From an uncultured Erwinia sp. (GTDB taxonomy: Bacteria; Pseudomonadota; Gammaproteobacteria; Enterobacterales; Enterobacteriaceae), in the NCBI GenBank assembly GCA_913775305.1, contig CAJYIY010000004.1, positions 1-37,540 on the forward strand: a stretch of 37,540 bases of DNA, in the 5' to 3' direction. A program made the position numbers and the translations under genes. The notes under the pieces were generated by a model. It was not told where the DNA came from and searched no databases. It saw only the letters and a program-made list of their open reading frames with translations. The stretch's first letter is position 1, and each line of letters opens with the position of its first letter. This document shows, one piece after another, positions 10,326 through 21,151 of this stretch.

Positions 10326-11027
10326 CTAAGGTTGGGACATTTCAGCGATTAAGGTCATAACGTGTTCATCATCGAAGTGATACTTTCCCGACACGACTTT
10401 CCCCTTATACCAATCCCTCCCCAGGTTTTTATGTAGTTCAACGGCAAATTCCCCATCGTTAAACGCCACCACAGACACGTCGGTGAAATCCAGATAAGTG
10501 CAGATGTGTGGACAGATAAACTTATAAAAAGCCTCTTTGGCCGAGAAGAGCAGCGTCGCTGTCTGACATAAGGTTAATTCCGAGGAGTGGTTTATCCACT
10601 GACGATCTGCCACAGAAAAGACCAGCTGTTCCAGAGAAGGGAGCATCTCTTGCGGGACTGTTTTTTCGATATCAATACCGAACCCGGTGTATTCTGACTG
10701 CCAGCCAGCACAGGCGAGTACCCGGTTATCCGTATGAGACAGGCTACCATAAGTACCGGCAGGCCAGCGTGGTGAACGGTCGGAATGACGCCCAACCAAA
10801 GGTGCCGTCATGCCTAATCCACGAAGCGCCTGCACCGCGCAATAACGGCCCGCCAGGTATTCAATTTGCCGCGATTCAATGCTGAGCTGGATTTCTTCGG
10901 GTAACACCGGGCAACAGGACAGCAGTTGTCGCCGGTCAATGCGCTTTTTGTCTATCTGATAATAACGAATGCCGATCGCGCCCGAGGTAAAATGTGCAGC
11001 AAGTTTAAGTGGTGTGAAGCCCTTCAC
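10326..11027 (-). CDS. 4'-phosphopantetheinyl transferase (EntD-like)
   Basis: A 233-residue Sfp/EntD-type enzyme that moves phosphopantetheine from CoA to the conserved Ser of carrier domains. The diagnostic motifs are GSLSHTD (about residues 94-100), the Mg-binding GFGIDIE (about 116-122) and LLFSAKEAFYKF (about 160-171). The start is a GTG with AGGAG 8 nt upstream; an overlapping ATG is followed at once by a stop. The gene begins 65 bp after the NRPS stop codon on the same strand. It is therefore very likely co-transcribed and dedicated to activating the three PCP domains of that NRPS. Confidence 0.93.
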   Translation of the reverse strand: MKGFTPLKLAAHFTSGAIGIRYYQIDKKRIDRRQLLSCCPVLPEEIQLSIESRQIEYLAGRYCAVQALRGLGMTAPLVGRHSDRSPRWPAGTYGSLSHTDNRVLACAGWQSEYTGFGIDIEKTVPQEMLPSLEQLVFSVADRQWINHSSELTLCQTATLLFSAKEAFYKFICPHICTYLDFTDVSVVAFNDGEFAVELHKNLGRDWYKGKVVSGKYHFDDEHVMTLIAEMSQP

Positions 11028-11092
11028 ATGACGACTCCTGTGTATTGTCAGGAAAAAAGCAGCGAATTTTCTCCGCTGCCCGTCCGTTGCAC

Positions 11093-14000
11093 TTATTCCA
11101 TACGCGAAGAAATTACCTTACTGATAGTTTCACCCCGCTCCAGAATATTATGGTGATGACACGGAAGTGGGATCACCTCCAGATGTTCACAGATCGTTTT
11201 CAGACCGTTATCTGGCACGGCAATCATTGGTTTTGTCACGTTTTCCGGCAAATCAGGATTAGCCTGCATTGCTTTGAATAGCGTAACCCGAGTGGTTTGC
11301 AGCTTGTGGCTGAGCTTCGCCTGGGAAAGGCGATCCTCAACGTCTGCCACTGCAAGGGCACGTTCCGCGGCCTCTCCGATAATCCCCAGCGCAGGAAGCA
11401 GGGTCGCCAGTTCGTTTTTTTCAGCAGTCTGTTGATAAAAACTGTCCAACAGAAAGAGCGAAATATCAGGTATACCTCGCGCCTCCAGCCTCGCTGCAAT
11501 TTCAAGAGCAATCAGCCCACCCAGCGACCACCCCAGGATCTGTACCGGACCACTCAGTAAACCGTGCGCCATCATTTCCGTCAGATAACGATCGGCCAAC
11601 GCCGCCAGTGAAGAAATCGCAGGACGGTGATAAAGATTGTAATTATCGACGCCGTAGCTGTTCATTTCTCCCTGCAGGGTTTGGGCAAAGGGACAGAAAG
11701 CCTCCGCTCCAACCAGAGCAGGGTGGATCATCCACAGCGCGGGCAAGCCTTTGACGATCTGATTCAGCGGCATGACCAGACTGACCTCACAGCTCGCCAG
11801 GAGATTCTTCAGCGTACGACATTGAAAAAGCCTGACAACAGGTACGGTCGTTTTCAACAATTCGGATAGCCTGATACAGACAGAAATCGCCATAATCGAC
11901 GTGCCTCCCGAACGGAAGAAATCATCCGTCATGCCGATTCGCTCACGCTTCAGCGTTTCCTGCCACAGTGTACACAGCCGTTGCTCAAGCGGATTACCGG
12001 GCGCAACATACTCATCAGGTTCAATTTTTTGTGGTGCCGGCAGCGCTTTACGATCCAGTTTACCGCTGGAATTATAAGGTAGCGCCGGTAGCGGGATTAA
12101 CGCCGTCGGGATCATATAAAGCGGTAAACGCTGGCTGAGGAATTCCAGCAGCTCGGCTTCAACCAGCGGTTCATCGCACACATAGTAGAGCGCCAGACGT
12201 TCCTGTTCCTGAGCTTTCCAAACGATGGCGCAGCAGGATTTGATCGCACCAAACGCCAGCGCACTGCTCTCCACTTCCCCCAGTTCAACACGATAGCCGT
12301 TAATCTTGACCTGAAAATCCAACCGCCCCATAAACTCAAGATTCCCATCCGGGAGATAACGGCCTGCATCACCGGTGCGGTAAAGTCGCTCACCCAGTTC
12401 AGGATGATAGATAAATCGCTGCTGTGTGATCGATTCATTGCGGAAGTATCCCCGGGCTACACCGGCTCCCCCGATGTACTGCTCACCGGGCAGGCACGGC
12501 GGTAGCAAGCGCATATGGCTATCCAGTATGTAAAACCGCTGATGGGCCATCGCTTTGCCATAAGGCACGCTGGGGGTGAGGATCGGTGCATCCGGGATAT
12601 CGTAGAGGATCGACCAGATTGAGCTTTCCGTTGCACCACCGGTACTGACCACGCGGCAACCCTGATGCCATTGCCGTATACGCGCCGGTAGCTGTTTGGA
12701 TATTACCTCTCCGACCAGCACAACGGTGCGCAGCATTGGCCAGCCTGCCCCACTGAGCGGGCCAGATTCAAGATACTCTACAAGCAACGTCATTACCGAA
12801 GGCGCAGAGTTCCAGAACGTTACGCCATGATTCACTATTAACCGGTGCCAGGCATCGGGTTGATAACGTTCTGACTCCGACGGCATCACCATCGTGCCGC
12901 CCGCCGACAGTATGCCGAAAATATCGAATGCCGAGATATCGAAACTCAGCGCACTGAGCGCCAGCCCGCGATCCTGCTGGTTAAGGTTCAGCTGGTGAAG
13001 AGTATCAACAATGCTGTTTACCGCACCGCGATGTTCAACTGCCACCCCCTTCGGGACACCCGTCGATCCCGATGTAAAGATGACATAGGCGATGTCGTGG
13101 GGTGCGGATAATACCGGCTCCCCTGGCTGCGCCGGTGGCAGTCCATTCACAACGCCATCGGGATCGATCAGCAACAGTCTGGCCTGTTCGACGTCATGCC
13201 AGGGCTGGCTACTCAGGATCAGCTGAGTTTGTGATTGCGCGATCACCTCCAGCCGTCTGCGCTCTGGCCAGGAACCGTCCAGCGGCAGATAGGCTTTGCC
13301 CGCCATGACAGTCGCCAGCACCGCAATAATCTGCGCCCTCCCCTTATCAACCATGACCGCAATGGTTTCACTATCCCCATGAATAAACTGGCGAATCTGC
13401 AGAGACAGAGTCAGTGCCGCCTGATAAAGCTCACCGTAACTCAGCTCCCCCAGGCTGTCGATAATTGCCACTGCCTGCGGTCGCCGCCGTGCCTGTTCGA
13501 TGAAATCATGGTGGATCGCCCGCTCGAAATCATAGCGCGGCGCGCTGCGCTGCCAGCTTTCACGCAGGGCGGTTATCTCGGCTGGAGAAACCAGCGTCAG
13601 TTGGTTAATTCGCAGGTCACCCTGCTCCACGATCTGTTCCAGGATCATCAGATAATACCGGGACAGGCAGGCCAGGGTTTCCGGCGTAAAGAGTGCCGTA
13701 GCATAGTTGAACACGACCTGGGTGCATCCGGGGGCTTTCTGGATACTCAGCGTGAGATCGAACTTGGCCGCGAGATACTGTTCTACGAGGCTTTCCGGCA
13801 TCAGCCACGCCGGTAATGCCGGATTCTGTGTCGTATCTTCCAGTACAAACAATACCTGGAACAGGGGATGGCGTGACAGATCACGCGGGACCTCAAGTAA
13901 CTCAATTAGCTGTTCCAGCGGCAGGCCCTGATATTTTTGCGCTTTGAGTGACAGGTTGAAAACGTTACGGACATAGTCAGATAACGCCGTGTGCTCATTA

Positions 14001-17000
14001 ATTTGGGTCCGTAAAGGTAGCGTATTGACAAAAAAGCCGATAACCGAACGGGTTTCTGCTGAAGGACGGTTGGCAACCGGCGTCCCTACCAGAATATCCT
14101 GCTGGCCGCTGAAGCGGCTGAGCAGCAGATTGAACGCAGACAGGAAAAGGGCAAACGGAGTCACCCCCTCACGCTGGACAAAGCGTTCCGCTTGCGTGAC
14201 CAGCTCATCAGGCAGGGTCAAACAATGATTGGCACCGCGGTGGTCAAACTGAGCGGGCCGCACAAAGTCGAGCGGCATTTCCAGCGTTTGCCAGCCCTGA
14301 AGTTGCTGCTGCCAGAAAGTTTTCAATTGTTCGGCCTTAGCCGAGGCCAGATAATCTTGCTGCCAGCAGGCGTAGTCACCATACTGCAGACTCAGCTCAG
14401 GTAACTCAGGTTGCTGCCCGGTCCGGCAGGCCTGATAGATTGTTTGCAGCTCTTGCAGAAACAGATTCTGTGACCAGCCGTCGAAAGCCAGGTGATGCAC
14501 GACGATCAGGCTGTAGTGGTGAGTGGAACGATCGGGCTGGCTGACCCGATAAAGACTGGCTCGGATCGGAATTTCCGCCTCAAGTCTGAATGGCCGATCG
14601 ATATCCCGAAGCAACTGTTGCCGCCAGTCGTCGGCATTCAGCGTATAGCGCGCGACCGAAAGTTCACTGTCCGACAGCTGAGAGAGGGCCGTGAGTGCCT
14701 GTTGCTGGCAAATTACGCTGCGTAATACGTGATGACGGTTAACGATAGCCTGCAGACTCTGACAGTATGCCGTCTGGTCAGTGTCTTCATTCAGGCGAAA
14801 CAGCAGAGGAACATGATAAAGATTACTGCCACCGTTAAGGTTTTCGATAAACCAGAGCTGCATCTGTGAGGATGAAAGTGGGTAAGTCTCACGCCGCAGC
14901 GCCGGTATAGCCGAGGATTGGGCATCATCACCCTGTTCTTTCAGGTAACCGCACAGTTCACGAATTGTCGGGTGCTGCCCCAGATCGCTGAGGCTGACAT
15001 CCCGTTTCAGCCTGCGGCTGATTTGATAGCAGGCCTGGATCGCCAGAATGGAGTTCCCCCCCAGAGAGAAGAAATTATCTTCCACACTGACCTGCTGGCG
15101 TTTTAACAATTCGCACCAAATTTCACAGCACGCACTTTCCCAGTCACTGGCAGCCGGGACGAAATCACGCTGCTCATACTGCGGTTCCGGCAGCGCCTTC
15201 CTGGCAATTTTGCCGTTCTCCGTCAGCGGCATACTCTCAAGCTGAACAAACACTTTGGGCATCATATACTGAGGCAGTTGACCGCGCAGATATTGACTCA
15301 GTGCCGCGATATCAACCGGTTCACTGGCCACCACATAGGCCGCCAGATAAGGCTGCGGATGCGGGATCAGCAAGACACAGCAGGCGGTCAGCGCCGGATA
15401 AGACAGTGCGACATTTTCAATTTCTCCCAACTCAATACGGTATCCATTGATCTTGACCTGTTGGTCAATTCGTCCCATAAACTCAATATTTCCATCATGC
15501 AGCAAACGGCCAGCATCCCCCGTACGGTAGAGCCGCTCCTGAAGGTGATCGTGCCAGAAGAAGCTGTTGGCCGTCCGCTCGTCATCACCATAGTAGCCAC
15601 GCGCCAGCCCCTCTCCGGCAATGTAAATTTCCCCTTTCACGCCTTCGGGCACCGGACGCAGCCAGGCGTCCAGAATATAGAAACGCTGATGCGGTAGCGG
15701 TTTACCATAAGGAATACTGACCGACAGCACCGGTTGATGAGGCACTTCATAGAGTATGGAGAAAACCGCCGCCTCCGTCGCGCCGCCTGCGCTGCAGAAC
15801 CGACTGTGCGGGGCCCATTGGCGGCAGCGTCCCGGCAGTGAAGTCGCAATCCAGTCTCCCCCGACCATGACCGCGCGCAAAGCGGGTTCCGGCCCGGAAA
15901 TGCCACCGACACTGTTGACATAATCCAGTAACAGCTCAAGCATTGCCGGGGCGCTGAGCCATGTTGTCACACGGTGGGCTAACAAAAGATGATACCAGGC
16001 TTCCGGATTCGCTCGATCGCTTTCGGCAGGCATGACCACGGCACCGCCGGCTGAAAGCGCGCCAAAAATGTCATAAATGGCCAGATCAAAACTCAGCGCA
16101 CTGAGAGCAATACTGCGATCGTGGTGGTTAACAGCAAAATAGCGGTTTGTTCCTTCAATCATATTGACGACGCTACGGTGCTCAATCGCCACGCCCTTGG
16201 GCGTACCGGTAGAGCCAGAAGTGAAGATGATATAGGCAAGGCTATCCGGTTCTGCGTCAACGGCAGGTAAAAGCCGCTCAGGTTGAGGCAGCGTTTGCGC
16301 CTGGCCCGCGCTGTCGATTAGCACCAGATTTATATCTGAGGTTTCCCAGTGTTGATTGCTTAACAGCGTATTGATACCCGCCTGTGCCATGACGCCTGAA
16401 CGTCGTTGCGGGGGCCACCCTTTATCCATCGGCAGAAAGGCTTTTCCACACATCAGCGCCGCGAGAATGGCTATCGGCTGCTGGCGCCCCTTATCGGCCA
16501 ATATAGCGATGGCCTCCCCTTTTATTTCTCCCTGCAGACGCAGCTGGGTCGCCAGTCTTAACGCCGCTTGATATAACCCGCCGTAGGTCATCTCCCCCCA
16601 CTGGTCGATCACCGCCACCGCCTGAGGGTTTTGCTGAGCATTGCGCATAAAATCATGGTGCAGAGTGCGTTCAAAGGAATACGCAAATCGCTGGTCACGG
16701 TGGGTGGATATCCACTGAGGTATCCCTTCGTCAGGAAACAGGCTGATTGTTTTCAGTGGCTTATCGCGGCAGTGCACCATCTGCTGCAAAACAGTAACAA
16801 AGTAAGCGGCGAGTTGGCTGATGGATGACTTTTTAAATAACGCCGTTGCAAAGTTGAAACGCGCGGACATCTGATTTTCAGATGGCGTCAGCGTCAGGGT
16901 TAAATCAAATTTAGCCGTCTGCTCATAGTGACTCAAATCTTCAACAGTGAGCCAGGACGGATGATCAACGTTATTGATACCGTCCTCCAGCGCGAACATC

Positions 17001-20000
17001 ACCTGGAACAGCGGATGACGTGAAAAGTCACGCGGCAGTGCCAGGCTGTCTACCAGCTGTTGCAGCGACAGACTTTGGTGCTGTTGTACCTGTAGCGTGT
17101 TCATCGCGACCTGATGGATAAATGTGGACAGCGATATCTCATTGTCCACGCGATTGCGCAACGGCAAGGTGTTGACAAAGAAACCGATCAGATCTTCCAG
17201 CTCCGGTTGAGCACGGTTCACCAGCGGCGTCCCTGTCATCACATCATTCTGACCGGTATACCTTGCCAGTAACAAAGTGAAGGCACTTAACATCACTGCA
17301 TGCAGGCTGACCCCTTCTTCACGGGCCAGCAGACTGAGAGAAGCCAGCAAAGTGGCGGGCAATATGACCTCACAGTTATCGCCACGCGTATCAAACTCGG
17401 CGGGCCGGGTATAATCCAGTGGTATGTCCAGCTGCTGACAATCCGCCAGCGCGTGGTGCCAGAATGCCAGATCGTCTCCCCCGACTGGCGACTCCTTTTG
17501 CTGATGCTGCCAGAGAGCATAATCGAGGTATTGCAGGGCAAGAGCTGCCGGTGGCCGTGCTGCTGACTGCCGGAAGTGAGGATAGAGCACCGCAAGCTCT
17601 TTTAGCAGCACACTCATCGACCAGCCATCAAAGACAATATGGTGGAATATCAGCAGGCTGACCGTATTCGCGTGCCCTGCTGCATCCTGATACTGATAGA
17701 CGGCGGCCCGAAGCGGCAGTTCCCGCGTCAAATCGACAGGTTGCCGTAAGGCCTTTTGCAGAGAAGCAGCATATTCTTCTTCTGTCACCGTATAAACGGG
17801 CACCGGCAACTCCCGGTCGCTGACCAGTTGGTAAGCTTCTCCCTCCTGATCCTGCTGTATCAGGCTACGTAATACCTGATGGCGAGACACTATCGCCTGC
17901 AGGCTTTGAATAAAGGCGTGGCAATCCACATCGGCCGAAAGCCGCAGCAGAACCGGCGACAGATAATGCGTGGCCCCGCCAGACAGCTGTTGCACAAACC
18001 ACAGTCGCGATTGCTGGAAAGACAAGGGTGCGGTTTGGCATCCGGTTGCCAGGATTTTTTCCTCCGGCTCATTCTGCTCGTGTTGAGCAATATAGCGGCT
18101 AAGCATAGCCACCGTTGGATATTGATTCAGCGTGAGCGCAGAGACATTAACACCCAGCTGTTTGTAGATTTCATGGCAGAGTTTAATCGCCAGAATAGAG
18201 TTCCCACCCATACGGTAAAAGTGATCGTCTGTACCCGCATGGCTGTTTAACAACCGGTTAAACAGTGCCAGCAACTGGCTTTCCAGGGGCGTGTTCGGTG
18301 CGCGAAAAGGCTGGCTCTGATCGATCGGTGTCGGTTCGGGTAACGCACGATAATCTGTCTTCCGGCTCACCGTAAGCGGGATCGCCGGGATCGCCATCAT
18401 CGCGCCAGGCACCATATAATGCGGCAGTTGAGTACCCAGTTGCCAATTGACCTCTTGCGGCGTCAGACTGCTACCGGGGGCTAAAACGAACCAGGCCAAC
18501 AGCTGCGGTGACGGTTCGCTACGCGCTGCGACCACGGCTTCGGCAATTCCCGGCAGATTGCGCATCACCGATTCAATTTCACCTAACTCAATGCGATAAC
18601 CGTTGATTTTCACCTGTTGATCTTTACGCCCACAATACTCCAGGCTGCCGTCCGGCAGACGGCGCACCCGATCGCCCGTACGATAAAGACGCCGATAGTC
18701 CGTTTCCTGATGGAACGGATTATCAGTAAACATGCGGGCCGTCAGCTCAGGCTGACCAAGATAGCCACGAGCCAGGCCGACGCCAGCAAGGTACAGCTCA
18801 CCTTCAACACCCAGTGGCAGCAGATTGAAGTGTTCATCCACCACATAGCACCGCATATTAGCGATTGTCTGACCGATATTGCGGGCGCCGTTGTGGTGAT
18901 AAAGATTGACACTCACGCTGACCGACGCTTCGGTGGGACCATACAGATTGGCAACCCTCAGACCGCAGTCAAGATAGTGATCCAGCACGTCCTGCGAAGT
19001 GGACTCTCCACCTACGCCAAGATAACGAACCGAGTCTGGAAAGGTGGGTTTGGTGCTGAGTAGTGCGGGGGGAAGGAAGCAGAAATTGATCTGCCATTCA
19101 GCCATTTTCCCGATAAGTAATGCCAGATCCAGACGCTGATCTTCACTGGCAATACACAGACAGTGGCCATGACTGAGCGCGACAAAGACCTCAAATACAT
19201 GGGCATCGAATGCGAATGTCGCAAATTGCAGGCAGTTCAGACGATGATATTCGCTGGCCAGCATCCGCTGGGTATGCCCCCGGATCATATTCACGGCGCC
19301 ACGGTGTTCACACAGCGTGCCTTTTGGTCGCCCTGTCGTACCGGAAGTATAAATAACATAAGCCAGCTGTCGGCTGTCCAGCTCAGGCAGTGCCGTATTT
19401 TCAGGCAACGACGTCTCGGTTATTTGCCGATCAATCAGCAAGCAGTAACTGTCCGGCGCATTTTGTAAAACAGCCTCCTGCAGCGTTGCCTGCGTCAGGA
19501 TCAACGGACTGTTCACATCCTGTAAGATACAGGCCAGCCGCTGCATGGGCGCGTGCGGATCTAAAGGCACATAGGCCGCCCCTGCCTTCAGGATCGCCAG
19601 CATGCCCACAACGGCAGCGACACTCCGATGCAGATACAGCGGGATCAGGGTGTCAGCGGACATTTCCCGATTGCAAATACGCCGATATTCTGCACGTATT
19701 TGCCGGGCCAGATGGTTACTGCGCTGCTCAAGCACACGATAACTTATCGCTTCCCGCTCATCCTTCAGTGCAATACGCTCAGGGTGAAGGCGGCAATGTT
19801 TTTCAACTCCGGTCAGCAAAGTGTCCGATGAAACTGGCAGAGAGTTATTGCTGAGATAGTGATCCTGCAAACGCTGTTCCTGCTGCGGAGTGAGGCAGGA
19901 GAGCGTGGATATCGGTCGTTCAGGCTCACTGAGGGCCGTTCGTAACAAAAAGAGATATTGCTCCGTCAGTTCAAGCATTTGCGTCTCGTCGAACAGATCC

Positions 20001-21151
20001 GATTTGTATCTCAGTCTGAAATCGAAAGCATTCTGGGCCTGTTGATATTCAAGCAGAAGTTCAGAACCCGCCAGGTCAATATTAAAACGGTTATTAACGC
20101 TGACCCGGCAACCGTCCAGGTTCAGCGGTAAGTCTTTCAGAAAGGCCTGAGTAAAATTAACATTGAGTTGCTGGATCTCGCTTTGACTGAGTATGTCATA
20201 AGTGGGTAATTTTGTGTGTCGTAATTTTCCAGAAGCCCTGAGCTTTTTTGTATAATTCAACGTATCCAGATATAAGCTGGAAAAAGTGGCTTGTGGTAAC
20301 AAGCAAAGAGGAAAAACAGCCGTATTGACCTGAGCACCATAATAAAGTCCTTCCCCTCCTTCTGCAGCAACGGGATAGCCAATATATACCGTTCTCTGCT
20401 CAGATTGCCGGGCAATTAAGAGTGCCCAGAGTGTTTTGAAAATCAGGAAAGGGTTAGCATATTTCACGCCCATTTTAAGGCGATGCCATTCTGAAAGTGA
20501 CAGGCTGAACCTCACCTCATCCGACGATGACGAATGTGGTAATGGCGTCCGAATACGGGGAAGATCAACGCGAGGGGGACAATCCACCAGTAATTCTCGC
20601 CAAAAAGACTGAGAGTTAAACTCCTGCTTTAACGTTGATACATCAATGTCGTATTGTTTATAAAGTTGCTGCATCCTGGTCAGGCTATGCTGCGTCACTG
20701 GCTGAGTCTGCGGCCCCTGATTATAGTAACGGGAAAGAGCATCATAAAATTCCTGACCGGAAAGACCATCGATAAGAACATGATGTAACACGGCAATAAA
20801 ATTATATCTCTTAGGCCCTGTCTCAATTAAATAAAAGCGGCAAAGAGGGCCCTCCCTGAGGTCAAACGGCGCGCAGACCAGAGAGGCAATATCTTCAGAT
20901 GAATCAATCAGTTCAAGCACCGCTGTCTTTTGTGACTTAACCCAATGAAGATGCTCATGTTCATCACTCAATACATGATGAAACAAAATATAGTCGTGTA
21001 CGACTCCCTGCACAGCATCGTATAACCTTTTTATATCCAGTTCACCTTCAATGACCTGATCAAGTAACATATTGTAATCAGATGATTGTGGGTTAAGAAC
21101 ATACTCATTCCAGAACATTCGGGTATACGGTGAGACAGTTATCAAATCCAT
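11093..21151 (-). CDS. trimodular nonribosomal peptide synthetase with C-terminal thioesterase
   Basis: A 3352-residue assembly line. Module 1: C1 with HHVLIDG (about residue 122), A1 with YTSGTTGRPKG (about 600) and YGPTEA (about 735), PCP1 with GGNSI (Ser about 983). Module 2: C2 HHIVFDG (about 1168), A2 FTSGSTGTPKG (about 1641), PCP2 GGNSI (about 2033). Module 3: C3 HHLAFDG (about 2216), A3 FTSGSTGVPKG (about 2690), PCP3 SGGTSIM (about 3082). TE: GWSLGG (about 3206). No epimerase, methyltransferase or cyclase domain is visible. A condensation domain at the very N-terminus suggests N-acylation or loading from another carrier. The predicted product is an acylated tripeptide or a tripeptide released by the TE. 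The start MDLITVS is chosen because AAGGAAT precedes it; an upstream in-frame start lacks one. The product is unknown to me. Confidence 0.95.
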   Translation of the reverse strand: MDLITVSPYTRMFWNEYVLNPQSSDYNMLLDQVIEGELDIKRLYDAVQGVVHDYILFHHVLSDEHEHLHWVKSQKTAVLELIDSSEDIASLVCAPFDLREGPLCRFYLIETGPKRYNFIAVLHHVLIDGLSGQEFYDALSRYYNQGPQTQPVTQHSLTRMQQLYKQYDIDVSTLKQEFNSQSFWRELLVDCPPRVDLPRIRTPLPHSSSSDEVRFSLSLSEWHRLKMGVKYANPFLIFKTLWALLIARQSEQRTVYIGYPVAAEGGEGLYYGAQVNTAVFPLCLLPQATFSSLYLDTLNYTKKLRASGKLRHTKLPTYDILSQSEIQQLNVNFTQAFLKDLPLNLDGCRVSVNNRFNIDLAGSELLLEYQQAQNAFDFRLRYKSDLFDETQMLELTEQYLFLLRTALSEPERPISTLSCLTPQQEQRLQDHYLSNNSLPVSSDTLLTGVEKHCRLHPERIALKDEREAISYRVLEQRSNHLARQIRAEYRRICNREMSADTLIPLYLHRSVAAVVGMLAILKAGAAYVPLDPHAPMQRLACILQDVNSPLILTQATLQEAVLQNAPDSYCLLIDRQITETSLPENTALPELDSRQLAYVIYTSGTTGRPKGTLCEHRGAVNMIRGHTQRMLASEYHRLNCLQFATFAFDAHVFEVFVALSHGHCLCIASEDQRLDLALLIGKMAEWQINFCFLPPALLSTKPTFPDSVRYLGVGGESTSQDVLDHYLDCGLRVANLYGPTEASVSVSVNLYHHNGARNIGQTIANMRCYVVDEHFNLLPLGVEGELYLAGVGLARGYLGQPELTARMFTDNPFHQETDYRRLYRTGDRVRRLPDGSLEYCGRKDQQVKINGYRIELGEIESVMRNLPGIAEAVVAARSEPSPQLLAWFVLAPGSSLTPQEVNWQLGTQLPHYMVPGAMMAIPAIPLTVSRKTDYRALPEPTPIDQSQPFRAPNTPLESQLLALFNRLLNSHAGTDDHFYRMGGNSILAIKLCHEIYKQLGVNVSALTLNQYPTVAMLSRYIAQHEQNEPEEKILATGCQTAPLSFQQSRLWFVQQLSGGATHYLSPVLLRLSADVDCHAFIQSLQAIVSRHQVLRSLIQQDQEGEAYQLVSDRELPVPVYTVTEEEYAASLQKALRQPVDLTRELPLRAAVYQYQDAAGHANTVSLLIFHHIVFDGWSMSVLLKELAVLYPHFRQSAARPPAALALQYLDYALWQHQQKESPVGGDDLAFWHHALADCQQLDIPLDYTRPAEFDTRGDNCEVILPATLLASLSLLAREEGVSLHAVMLSAFTLLLARYTGQNDVMTGTPLVNRAQPELEDLIGFFVNTLPLRNRVDNEISLSTFIHQVAMNTLQVQQHQSLSLQQLVDSLALPRDFSRHPLFQVMFALEDGINNVDHPSWLTVEDLSHYEQTAKFDLTLTLTPSENQMSARFNFATALFKKSSISQLAAYFVTVLQQMVHCRDKPLKTISLFPDEGIPQWISTHRDQRFAYSFERTLHHDFMRNAQQNPQAVAVIDQWGEMTYGGLYQAALRLATQLRLQGEIKGEAIAILADKGRQQPIAILAALMCGKAFLPMDKGWPPQRRSGVMAQAGINTLLSNQHWETSDINLVLIDSAGQAQTLPQPERLLPAVDAEPDSLAYIIFTSGSTGTPKGVAIEHRSVVNMIEGTNRYFAVNHHDRSIALSALSFDLAIYDIFGALSAGGAVVMPAESDRANPEAWYHLLLAHRVTTWLSAPAMLELLLDYVNSVGGISGPEPALRAVMVGGDWIATSLPGRCRQWAPHSRFCSAGGATEAAVFSILYEVPHQPVLSVSIPYGKPLPHQRFYILDAWLRPVPEGVKGEIYIAGEGLARGYYGDDERTANSFFWHDHLQERLYRTGDAGRLLHDGNIEFMGRIDQQVKINGYRIELGEIENVALSYPALTACCVLLIPHPQPYLAAYVVASEPVDIAALSQYLRGQLPQYMMPKVFVQLESMPLTENGKIARKALPEPQYEQRDFVPAASDWESACCEIWCELLKRQQVSVEDNFFSLGGNSILAIQACYQISRRLKRDVSLSDLGQHPTIRELCGYLKEQGDDAQSSAIPALRRETYPLSSSQMQLWFIENLNGGSNLYHVPLLFRLNEDTDQTAYCQSLQAIVNRHHVLRSVICQQQALTALSQLSDSELSVARYTLNADDWRQQLLRDIDRPFRLEAEIPIRASLYRVSQPDRSTHHYSLIVVHHLAFDGWSQNLFLQELQTIYQACRTGQQPELPELSLQYGDYACWQQDYLASAKAEQLKTFWQQQLQGWQTLEMPLDFVRPAQFDHRGANHCLTLPDELVTQAERFVQREGVTPFALFLSAFNLLLSRFSGQQDILVGTPVANRPSAETRSVIGFFVNTLPLRTQINEHTALSDYVRNVFNLSLKAQKYQGLPLEQLIELLEVPRDLSRHPLFQVLFVLEDTTQNPALPAWLMPESLVEQYLAAKFDLTLSIQKAPGCTQVVFNYATALFTPETLACLSRYYLMILEQIVEQGDLRINQLTLVSPAEITALRESWQRSAPRYDFERAIHHDFIEQARRRPQAVAIIDSLGELSYGELYQAALTLSLQIRQFIHGDSETIAVMVDKGRAQIIAVLATVMAGKAYLPLDGSWPERRRLEVIAQSQTQLILSSQPWHDVEQARLLLIDPDGVVNGLPPAQPGEPVLSAPHDIAYVIFTSGSTGVPKGVAVEHRGAVNSIVDTLHQLNLNQQDRGLALSALSFDISAFDIFGILSAGGTMVMPSESERYQPDAWHRLIVNHGVTFWNSAPSVMTLLVEYLESGPLSGAGWPMLRTVVLVGEVISKQLPARIRQWHQGCRVVSTGGATESSIWSILYDIPDAPILTPSVPYGKAMAHQRFYILDSHMRLLPPCLPGEQYIGGAGVARGYFRNESITQQRFIYHPELGERLYRTGDAGRYLPDGNLEFMGRLDFQVKINGYRVELGEVESSALAFGAIKSCCAIVWKAQEQERLALYYVCDEPLVEAELLEFLSQRLPLYMIPTALIPLPALPYNSSGKLDRKALPAPQKIEPDEYVAPGNPLEQRLCTLWQETLKRERIGMTDDFFRSGGTSIMAISVCIRLSELLKTTVPVVRLFQCRTLKNLLASCEVSLVMPLNQIVKGLPALWMIHPALVGAEAFCPFAQTLQGEMNSYGVDNYNLYHRPAISSLAALADRYLTEMMAHGLLSGPVQILGWSLGGLIALEIAARLEARGIPDISLFLLDSFYQQTAEKNELATLLPALGIIGEAAERALAVADVEDRLSQAKLSHKLQTTRVTLFKAMQANPDLPENVTKPMIAVPDNGLKTICEHLEVIPLPCHHHNILERGETISKVISSRME

